From assembly GCF_000482245.1 (NCBI RefSeq), contig NZ_AWNH01000045.1, positions 53,832-117,831 on the forward strand: DNA of 64,000 nucleotides, in the 5' to 3' direction. Positions 57,795 to 64,000 of this stretch are shown piece by piece. The notes beneath the pieces were generated by a model. It searched no databases. It was given only the letters and a program-made list of their open reading frames with translations, and was not told the origin of the DNA. Source of the stretch: Leptolyngbya sp. Heron Island J (GTDB lineage: Bacteria; Cyanobacteriota; Cyanobacteriia; Phormidesmidales; Phormidesmidaceae). Each line of letters opens with the position of its first letter. Positions within the stretch are counted from its first letter, which is position 1. Position numbers and translations under genes: made by a program.

Positions 57795-58529
57795 TTAAAT
57801 CTTGATCCAACCAAACCAGGAGAGGATCACGGCGACAACACCACTGGTAAGGACAACGGCACCCGCAATTGTAATGACGGCACCCAATTTTTGGATTCCC
57901 TCGGAAGGCAGACCATCGCTGATTACGCGATCGCCAGAGAAATCATTGCCTAAAGCTTTCAGGGTATCTAGATGATCGTTACCGTAACGGGGCATACGCT
58001 CAAAGGGGAGCTCACCCATGCTCTGCTGAGGCAAAATCCGTCGCCGCTGATAGGGTACGATATCTTCGCCAAAAGTCTCCATGTACTCATCACTGTCTAG
58101 CAGGCCATCGACAAAGCCTTGAATACCCTCAGTTGCTAGAACAATTGACCAGGCTAGGGTTTCGCGCTGGTCGTAAACCTGACGCCCCAACACCCGTTGG
58201 ACACACATTTCCACAAAGCGATAGTTATTGCTGCACTCGTAGTTCAGCCGTCTAAAGGATTCAGAGAGCAGCAAACCACGAATAAATTCTCGTACGGATA
58301 TCTGAGAGCTACGTAGCTGAGATTCTAAAAAGCGATCGCGATGACACGCTAACAGCTGCTGCTCATTAAAAATGCGGCGATAGGCTGCCAGAATCAGAGT
58401 CTCAAGTTCCTGAGCATCGAGCAGTAACGTAGTGGAGAAGATGCGAGGCTGTTCATCACCAGGGATTTCAAAACCCTTCACACGCTGGTTTTGGGAACTG
58501 GTGGGGTAGCTCAATAAAGGCAAAGTCAT
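57795..58529 (-). CDS. cpcL: Phycobilisome rod linker CpcL (CpcG2 type), membrane-anchored
   Basis: A 244-residue linker. The N-terminus TLPLLSYPTSSQNQRVKGFEIP is the CpcG opening; the PBS linker domain covers about residues 30-165 (LILAAYRRIFNEQQLL, SQISVREFIRGLLLSE, GFVDGLLDSDEYMETFGEDIVPYQRRR). Unlike core-binding CpcG1, it ends in a hydrophobic helix (LGAVITIAGAVVLTSGVVAVILSW-like, residues 215-240). Such CpcL linkers assemble phycocyanin rods without a core and attach them to the thylakoid, passing light energy mainly to photosystem I. No cpcBA genes are adjacent. Confidence 0.88.
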   Translation of the reverse strand: MTLPLLSYPTSSQNQRVKGFEIPGDEQPRIFSTTLLLDAQELETLILAAYRRIFNEQQLLACHRDRFLESQLRSSQISVREFIRGLLLSESFRRLNYECSNNYRFVEMCVQRVLGRQVYDQRETLAWSIVLATEGIQGFVDGLLDSDEYMETFGEDIVPYQRRRILPQQSMGELPFERMPRYGNDHLDTLKALGNDFSGDRVISDGLPSEGIQKLGAVITIAGAVVLTSGVVAVILSWFGWIKI

Positions 58530-58909
58530 CAGGTTTTAATCCTTTTGCGTTTCGAAACCTTTTATAAGGCGTGCCAAGAGAAAAACTGCAGGGCAGCCTG
58601 TAAGACCACCCAGAATGCAGTTATATATTGGAGTTCTCGTCCTCCTATTCGTTATTCAGTCTAGGAATGAAGGGAGAACCATCAGAAAAAACCGTACAGA
58701 AACTCAATCAAAAAATACAAAAGTAAATGATTCCCTAATCAACCATAGATAGACACCCTGGTTAAGCCGAGACTGAGCCAATACACTGCAAAGTTCACGA
58801 CCAGAAAGATTAAGTAAAAATACTTAGTCAATTTACAGCTAAAAAGTTAGCTTAGATTTTTGAACAAGGTTAGGGATCAATTATGAGAATCCGTAATATC
58901 CCGTTACTC
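58530..58909. other. Leader and promoter region of cpcL
   Basis: About 380 bases between nurA and cpcL, both on the minus strand. A possible AAGGA ribosome site is 11 bases before the cpcL ATG. The area is AT-rich with no credible ORF. Light-response elements could be here but I cannot identify any. Confidence 0.4.
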
Positions 58910-60091
58910 TTAACGGCGACGTAGCTTACTCATCATTTTGCGAGACCAGCGCAGCTGGAGATCTTCCTCACTGGCCCAGTCTTGCAGAATCCGAAAAAAG
59001 ATTTGGCGATCGCTAGTCTGTAATACAGCCGTTTGATCCGCAGTCTCAATAGCATAAGGATACCCACCGCCGACGATGGTTTCGGCCCTGACCCAGTTAA
59101 GTACACGCTCAGTCATACCAACTTCATGCATCCAAAGAGGCATTTCTAAACGGGCAGGGTATCCCTGGTTGGTCTTGAGATAGGTAAACGTGATGCGCTT
59201 GGCGTGATCCACCGGGTGATTTTTGTATTCAGACAAAATACCCATGCGATCGCACTGAAAAATCGGTGTGCAGTCTCCCCACCGCATATATCGATTTAAT
59301 AGTTGGGCATCCGTCACCTTGGGAACCGTCGCCACGCTAGCAGAATGATGTTCTAGCAAGGTGGTCAAATCATGGGCAGAACTCGTATCCACATAGCCCA
59401 CCAGGGGCACCCGATACTCCTCACTTGCCTGGAGTAGAGCCAGCAACGCCTCTATATAATCTTTACGATCCTCATCTTCATAGGCATCGGCAAATGTAGC
59501 CACCAAGGCTCCATCAAAAAACACCAAACAGTGTTCAGGATCGCTAACCTGCTCGATATACTCCACCAGTCGCCGGGTTTCCATCTGAAATCGATGTTTA
59601 TTGACCAGCCGATCCAAAGGTTTTGAAGTATCCCCCAGTTCTAAATCCCTCGGCGTCATCACATCTAGTTCAATGTCTTTGGTGTAGTCAGCTGTTGAAG
59701 TATGGGGATTTTCAAACCAGCCAATTTGAACCAGGGCAATCGGCGGAGCCAAATCTTTACTCGGAAAAATCTGAGAGCCGTCAACCGCAAACGTGGTCAC
59801 ACCGCTGAGATGCTCATTGACCCATTGCAGACTGTGCTCACGGTTGCCCCACTGCAGCCCGCTACGACAAATACCCTGGGTTTTCTGGTCTAATGACTCC
59901 AAAGGACGAGCACCAAGATTGCCACGCTGACCTGTGAGCCAACGCTCTAATTTTTCTGTAGGCATCTGACACAACGACTGCCAGGCCATTTGATACATAT
60001 CCAGACTCGACCGTTGACCGTTCTCAAAGGTCTCAAAATGGCTCCGTTTGTGCTGCAGAATTGCCTGGATTTGGGACGGTTTGATGGCCAT
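58910..60091 (-). CDS. nurA: NurA-domain nuclease
   Basis: A 393-residue protein carrying the NurA signature FAVDGSQIFPS (D104-G-S106) and a later acidic motif CLVFFDGALVATF. NurA is a 5'-to-3' DNA nuclease that works with the HerA translocase in double-strand break repair in archaea, and homologues occur in many cyanobacteria. No herA gene is adjacent in this window. The C-terminus is highly basic (RWSRKMMSKLRRR), which may bind DNA. Confidence 0.8.
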   Translation of the reverse strand: MAIKPSQIQAILQHKRSHFETFENGQRSSLDMYQMAWQSLCQMPTEKLERWLTGQRGNLGARPLESLDQKTQGICRSGLQWGNREHSLQWVNEHLSGVTTFAVDGSQIFPSKDLAPPIALVQIGWFENPHTSTADYTKDIELDVMTPRDLELGDTSKPLDRLVNKHRFQMETRRLVEYIEQVSDPEHCLVFFDGALVATFADAYEDEDRKDYIEALLALLQASEEYRVPLVGYVDTSSAHDLTTLLEHHSASVATVPKVTDAQLLNRYMRWGDCTPIFQCDRMGILSEYKNHPVDHAKRITFTYLKTNQGYPARLEMPLWMHEVGMTERVLNWVRAETIVGGGYPYAIETADQTAVLQTSDRQIFFRILQDWASEEDLQLRWSRKMMSKLRRR

Positions 60092-60133
60092 AGGCAGAAT
60101 AGGGCATTTGTACTGCTATTGTGCCATGGGTTG

Positions 60134-60173
60134 CTCGTGTAAGGGGCGTTCCATGGAACGCCCCTTACACGAG
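60134..60173. repeat. Perfect 40-bp palindrome next to hisIE
   Basis: CTCGTGTAAGGGGCGTTCCA (60134-60153) is followed directly by its exact reverse complement (60154-60173), with no spacer. The centre reads GGCGTTCCATGGAACGCC. It ends 1 base before the hisIE stop codon and 43 bases from the nurA start. It could act as the hisIE terminator-like structure, and may be a dispersed repeat. Confidence 0.9.
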
Positions 60174-60174
60174 G

Positions 60175-60816
60175 TCAACGACGTGATTGTAATTTTCGGT
60201 ATACGTCTTTAATATCTACGTTGTGATGGGCTAAGGCTACAAGGGTGTGATAAAGCAGGTCAGCCACCTCTCCAGCAATGTCATCAGGGTCGTCATCTTT
60301 GCAAGCCATAACGACTTCAGCCGATTCTTCGCCAATTTTTTTGAGGATTTTATTGTCGCCGCCTGCAAACAATTTGTTGGTGTAAGAGTCGGGTTTGGGA
60401 TTGGCTTTGCGATCGCAAATCACCCCATACACCTGGGAAAGCGTATCAGCGGCAGGAGGCGTAATTCCCCCATCCACCTGATGAAAACAGCTGCGTTCCC
60501 CGGTGTGGCAGGCAATATCCCCAATTTGCTCAATGGTCAGCAACAGCGCATCGCTGTCACAGTCGTAGCGAATAGCCTTAAGTTTTTGCAAATGGCCAGA
60601 TGTCGCCCCCTTATGCCATAGCTCTTGACGGGAGCGGCTCCAGTACCAGACATCGCCGGTTTCCAGAGTTTTTTGCAATGCCTCCTGGTTCATCCAGGCC
60701 ATCATCAGTACCGTGCCATCGAGATAGTCTTGTGCGATCGCAGGAACCAGCCCCTGATCGTTGTAGCGAATTTTGTCAGTGGGGATAGCGCCTACAAAAG
60801 AAAGCGGAGTACTCAT
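60175..60816 (-). CDS. hisIE: Bifunctional phosphoribosyl-AMP cyclohydrolase / phosphoribosyl-ATP pyrophosphatase
   Basis: A 213-residue fusion. The N-terminal HisI half has [38 protein letters not shown] and the zinc cysteine in [12 protein letters not shown]. The C-terminal HisE half has [15 protein letters not shown] and [15 protein letters not shown]. It carries out the second and third steps of histidine synthesis. The stop codon is 1 base from the edge of a perfect palindrome. Confidence 0.95.
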   Translation of the reverse strand: MSTPLSFVGAIPTDKIRYNDQGLVPAIAQDYLDGTVLMMAWMNQEALQKTLETGDVWYWSRSRQELWHKGATSGHLQKLKAIRYDCDSDALLLTIEQIGDIACHTGERSCFHQVDGGITPPAADTLSQVYGVICDRKANPKPDSYTNKLFAGGDNKILKKIGEESAEVVMACKDDDPDDIAGEVADLLYHTLVALAHHNVDIKDVYRKLQSRR

Positions 60817-61123
60817 GATCCGTATTAGTTCAGCATCAATTCAGCTCAGTGCAGCCCTATTGTCGCAGTTCATGGGCTTTTCCTGCTTTGCTACATTCCT
60901 TAACATATTGCAATCAGGGGAATCACAAACGATAGGATTGAAAATACTGCAATCTTCGCCATCACCGAATTAGTGCCGCTCATCAGATGGCCAATCGCTC
61001 CTCTGATGAGATTTTCATCCAAATTATGGATTAGGCATTTCACAGTACCCATTCACAATGACAGCTATAGAAGGCTGTTATCCTATCCCTTCGACAAACG
61101 ACTTTAACCATAAGGAGAGCCCG
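60817..61123. other. Intergenic region between hisIE and hemL
   Basis: About 300 bases between divergent genes. An AAGGAG ribosome site (61112-61117) sits just before the hemL TTG. The frame of hemL is also open upstream to an ATG at 61058. No other ORF or RNA gene seen. Confidence 0.4.
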
Positions 61124-62425
61124 TTGGTTACCACCACATCATTAAAAACGACGAAATCAGATGAGATTTTCGCGGCTGCCCAAAGCTTAATGCCCGGGGG
61201 CGTTAGCTCTCCCGTGCGTGCTTTTAAGTCCGTTGGCGGTCAGCCCATCGTATTTGACCACGTTAAGGGGTCCAAAATATGGGACGTTGACGGTAACGAA
61301 TATATAGACTACGTCGGCACTTGGGGACCTGCTATCTGCGGTCATGCCAACGATGAGGTCAATGCCGCTCTGGCTGAAGCCCTACAAAAGGGCACCAGCT
61401 TTGGTGCCCCTTGCTATCTCGAAAACGTATTAGCCGAGATGGTAATCGATGCGGTTCCCAGTATCGAAATGGTACGCTTCGTCAACTCTGGTACCGAAGC
61501 CTGTATGTCGGTATTGCGAGTGATGCGAGCATTCACCAAGCGTGAAAAGGTGATCAAGTTTGAAGGATGCTATCACGGGCATGCTGGTATGTTCCTGGTC
61601 AAAGCCGGTTCCGGTGTAGCCACGCTAGGACTACCGGACTCTCCTGGTGTACCGAAGAGCACAACAGCCGCTACACTGACTGCGCCCTATAACGACCTTG
61701 AAGCCGTCAAAGCCCTGTTTGAGCAAAACCCCGGTGAAATTGCTGGCGTTATTCTAGAGCCCATCGTCGGTAACTCCGGCTTTGTCACCCCGGATGCCGG
61801 CTTCCTGGAAGGGCTGCGGGAAATCACCCAAGACAATGATGCGCTGCTTGTATTCGACGAAGTCATGACCGGCTTCCGTATTGCCTATGGCGGTGTCCAA
61901 GCAAAGCTGGGCGTGACTCCCGATCTGACGACTCTAGGTAAGATTATTGGCGGCGGTTTACCTGTCGGTGCCTACGGCGGTCGCCGGGAAATTATGGAAA
62001 TGATTGCCCCCGCAGGACCTGTATATCAGGCGGGTACGCTATCCGGTAACCCCCTTGCCATGACAGCAGGTATCAAAACTCTGGAAATCCTCAAGCGTCC
62101 TGGCACCTATGAACAGCTGGAAGAAAAAACTAATAAGCTGATTACGGGTTTGCTAGAAATTGCTCGTGAGAACGGCCATATCGTATGCGGTGGTAACATC
62201 AGCGGCATGTTTGGTATGTTCTTTACCGAAGGCCCTGTTCATAACTATGACGATGCTAAGCAGTCGGACTTAGAGAAGTTCAGCCATTTCCATCGAGGCA
62301 TGTTAGAGCAAGGTGTATATCTGGCTCCATCTCAGTTTGAGGCTGGCTTTACATCTTTGGCCCACACCGACGATGACATTGCCAATACCCTAGCGGCAGC
62401 ACGTACTGTCCTATCTTCTATCTAA
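61124..62425 (+). CDS. hemL: Glutamate-1-semialdehyde 2,1-aminomutase
   Basis: A 433-residue PLP enzyme making 5-aminolevulinate for heme, chlorophyll and bilins. [42 protein letters not shown] and the PLP lysine region [18 protein letters not shown] are signatures. I use TTG 61124 because AAGGAG lies 6 bases upstream and the length is then typical; an ATG at 61058 would add 22 residues without family support. A terminator follows at 62482. Confidence 0.97.
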   Translation: MVTTTSLKTTKSDEIFAAAQSLMPGGVSSPVRAFKSVGGQPIVFDHVKGSKIWDVDGNEYIDYVGTWGPAICGHANDEVNAALAEALQKGTSFGAPCYLENVLAEMVIDAVPSIEMVRFVNSGTEACMSVLRVMRAFTKREKVIKFEGCYHGHAGMFLVKAGSGVATLGLPDSPGVPKSTTAATLTAPYNDLEAVKALFEQNPGEIAGVILEPIVGNSGFVTPDAGFLEGLREITQDNDALLVFDEVMTGFRIAYGGVQAKLGVTPDLTTLGKIIGGGLPVGAYGGRREIMEMIAPAGPVYQAGTLSGNPLAMTAGIKTLEILKRPGTYEQLEEKTNKLITGLLEIARENGHIVCGGNISGMFGMFFTEGPVHNYDDAKQSDLEKFSHFHRGMLEQGVYLAPSQFEAGFTSLAHTDDDIANTLAAARTVLSSI

Positions 62426-62481
62426 ATGAGGACAAGGCCATCTTTTAGGTGGTCCTGACTATCATTTTTCATACTAACTTT

Positions 62482-62520
62482 TTAGGTAATGGTTCATTTG
62501 GGCCATTACCTAAGTTTTAT
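62482..62520 (+). terminator. Terminator after hemL
   Basis: TTAGGTAATGG (62482-62492) pairs with CCATTACCTAA (62503-62513), followed by GTTTTAT. The loop is 10 bases. It lies just before the HEAT-repeat gene, so that gene probably has its own promoter or depends on read-through. Confidence 0.8.
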
Positions 62521-62534
62521 TCCTCCTTAAATCC

Positions 62535-63290
62535 ATGGACGATATTGATGCTCTTAAAGTTTTAGAAACTGAGATCGGCTTAGACGCCCCCATTGATCCT
62601 TTAGATGACATTCCATTAGAGGACAACACACCTCGGTATAATCCTGACCAAATGCTGCCGTTACTCCTGTCAGACAACCTGCAGCAGCGCATGTTGGCAG
62701 CTCGTGCGTTTTATAAAATTCAAGAGCCCCGTGCCGTTCCTTATCTGATCGAGCTTTTGAATGATGACAGTCCTTTGGTACGTGTGAATGCAGCCTATGC
62801 CCTAGGGCGCAACCCTAGTGAAACCGCAGTTGATGCGCTGATTAATCAGCTCAAGAGAGATTCCCACGGCTATGTGCGTAAGGCCGTTGTTTGGGCCTTA
62901 GGCAACTGTCGCAATGAAAAAGCCGTTGCCCCCCTGGTAGAGGCAATTAAGAACGATATGTCTGTGGTGCGATTATGGGCCGCCAGCGCCTTGGGTCAAA
63001 TGGGCAAAATTAGCTTTGAGGCAATTTTGAAAGCTATCCCGGCTTTGGTCAAAACCATGCGTAATGATCCTATTGCCATTGTGCGTAGCAACTGTGCCTG
63101 GTCTATTGGTGAACTGTGCCAGGACTTAACCTACAACGTGGTTTATGCCACCGCCATTGATGCTCTAATTGAGACTTTTGCCGATGATGACGATCTAGGG
63201 GTCAGAGACGATGCCCGCGCGGCGATTTTGAACTTGGGTGATGCTAGAGGGCTACAGGTGATTGAGGAAATCGAACAAGAAGATTTCTAG
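62535..63290 (+). CDS. HEAT-repeat protein
   Basis: A 251-residue helical-repeat protein. HEAT units of about 31-35 residues are visible from residue 45, for example QQRMLAARAFYKIQEPRAVPYL and VRVNAAYALGRNPSETAVDAL. An acidic N-terminal extension (DAPIDPLDDIPLEDN) comes first. Related cyanobacterial proteins include bilin lyase subunits (CpcE/F-type), but bilin lyase signatures are not clear here, so it is better called a HEAT-repeat scaffold protein. Confidence 0.8.
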   Translation: MDDIDALKVLETEIGLDAPIDPLDDIPLEDNTPRYNPDQMLPLLLSDNLQQRMLAARAFYKIQEPRAVPYLIELLNDDSPLVRVNAAYALGRNPSETAVDALINQLKRDSHGYVRKAVVWALGNCRNEKAVAPLVEAIKNDMSVVRLWAASALGQMGKISFEAILKAIPALVKTMRNDPIAIVRSNCAWSIGELCQDLTYNVVYATAIDALIETFADDDDLGVRDDARAAILNLGDARGLQVIEEIEQEDF

Positions 63291-63349
63291 ATTCGACAGG
63301 CATTGATACCTCCACCCATAGCCTGAGCGCGTGGTTTTATACCAGTTGC

Positions 63350-63592
63350 TTAGGGTAGGATCGCAATCCGTTTCGTTAAAATTGCCATCACCTCATTGGG
63401 CCGCCCGGTAGAAATCGGCTTACTCCAGTCATTAGGTTCAGCATAGCGGCGTTTATGCAAGTCCTGAATGGTCAGCCGCACGGCAGTTAGACTGCCAAAC
63501 AGCATATGACGGACAGTCTCATGCTGATAGTCAGGCAGCATATTAATTTCAGGCGCAACGGTTGCCGCGCCCTCAGTATTCTCAAGAAACAT
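63350..63592 (-). CDS. Small conserved cyanobacterial protein
   Basis: An 80-residue protein whose core (INMLPDYQHETVRHMLFGSL, TIQDLHKRRYAEPNDWSKP, TGRPNEVMAILTKRI) has a strongly conserved look and matches my memory of a cyanobacterial family of unknown function. The N-terminal 15 residues are variable. It is convergent with the HEAT-repeat gene and upstream of the intron. Confidence 0.7.
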   Translation of the reverse strand: MFLENTEGAATVAPEINMLPDYQHETVRHMLFGSLTAVRLTIQDLHKRRYAEPNDWSKPISTGRPNEVMAILTKRIAILP

Positions 63593-63764
63593 TAGCTTTG
63601 GTCTCCAAACGTAGAGTTATTAACCGTCGCTACCTCCAAAACAATCTGTGGCAAACCACAAACTGCACTTCAGACGTGCTCAGGTAAGAAACCAAAGCTC
63701 AAATTTAGCTACCCTGATAATCTGTGCAAACCGGGGTAGCAATAGGATAAAGTATCCCAAGCCT

Positions 63765-64000
63765 GTGCGACACGAAGTCGCTCGAACGAGTGCTGTTGTG
63801 AAACATTGCAATAGCCAAACCAGTGTCTAGGTGAGTCCTCAATTCATCCATGCGTCATCGGTAACGATGGGGTGTGAAGCGATGGATAAAGCCGAAGGGA
63901 ACTGAGAGCCCCAATTCGGTGCCCCGGTGAGAGGAAGTATCCGCGGATAAACGATAAGTGAACCGGCCTTAGGTTGCGACATAGATAGGTCAGCGAAAGG
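63765..64000 (+). mobile_element. Group II intron, 5' end (domain I), runs off the window
   Basis: GTGCGAC at 63765 is the conserved 5' end of a bacterial group II intron. The following bases (GTGCGACACGAAGTCGCTCG, then GAGTGCTGTTGTGAAACATT) and the later GAAGGGAACTGAGAGCC, GAGAGGAAGTATCCGC and GGTCAGCGAAAGG fragments match the domain I sequence style of cyanobacterial class B/IIB-type introns. No reverse-transcriptase ORF is seen because domain IV would lie beyond 64000. It is on the plus strand in an intergenic region after a convergent gene pair. Confidence 0.8.

Noticed and set aside
63648..63830. Plus-strand 60-codon ORF
   Set aside because: It spans the 5' boundary of the group II intron; the intron RNA explains this DNA better than coding.
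63765..64000. Possible start of rRNA or RNase P RNA at the right edge
   Set aside because: The sequence is structured and GC-rich like an RNA gene, but it lacks 23S, 16S and rnpB landmarks, while GTGCGAC and later blocks fit group II intron domain I.

Overview
This window reads as chromosome from a cyanobacterium, probably a filamentous Leptolyngbya-like one. Direct signs are many HIP1 octamers (GCGATCGC and near variants), a phycobilisome linker of the CpcL type with a C-terminal membrane anchor, the ribosomal protein PSRP-3/Ycf65, Ycf51, DUF1995, DUF3370, DUF3685 and DUF456 proteins, an HpsE-like glycosyltransferase, and groESL preceded by both a CIRCE and a K-box element. Assignment below phylum level is inference. 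Nearly all genes look like ordinary vertical core and lineage-specific genes. I see no prophage, insertion sequence or CRISPR array. The only clear mobile element is the 5' end of a group II intron that runs off the right edge.

Layout. 1-8.7 kb: end of a glycoside-hydrolase-like gene, a type II NAD(P)H dehydrogenase, a HAD protein, two tandem signal peptidases, a dihydroorotase homologue lacking metal ligands, a double-domain histidine phosphatase, a tiny ORF, ComF and a small conserved protein. 9-16.4 kb: small ORFs leading into a PATAN-receiver regulator, a membrane HTTM protein with a partner, a MidA-type methyltransferase, and a divergent MocR regulator/flavin-oxidase pair with inverted repeats between them. 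16.7-25 kb: purB, tatA, small proteins, a glycosyltransferase, a phospholipase D-like protein carrying an EF-hand loop, Ycf51, and a polyol-dehydrogenase/aminotransferase pair. 25-31 kb (minus strand): pentapeptide protein, DUF456, DUF1995, cysteine desulfurase, prfC and a hypothetical gene. 31.5-40.3 kb: an orphan DNA methyltransferase divergent from ffh, a secreted protein, an HpsE-like glycosyltransferase, a small HTH protein, tRNA-Arg(TCT), and genes with repetitive acidic or Glu-Thr-rich stretches. 40.3-43 kb: a Nudix-HTH (NrtR-like) regulator divergent from an ADP-ribosylglycohydrolase and a nicotinamidase-like hydrolase, with a perfect palindrome between them. 43-51 kb: DUF3370, a HAD protein, PSRP-3, atpD-atpC, and two secreted proteins. 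51-58.5 kb: groES-groEL, a repeat-rich membrane protein, a DUF3685 receiver protein and cpcL. 58.9-64 kb: nurA, a 40-bp perfect palindrome, hisIE, hemL, a HEAT-repeat protein, a small conserved protein and the group II intron start.

The most system-like locus is 40.3-42.9 kb. Regulator, ADP-ribose-releasing enzyme and nicotinamide-type hydrolase share one divergent control region, which suggests a salvage module for NAD breakdown products. Other points of interest are the EF-hand phospholipase D-like protein, the dihydroorotase homologue without its HxH, structured spacers inside the gro and atp operons, the palindrome next to hisIE, and short unannotated ORFs in front of the PATAN regulator.
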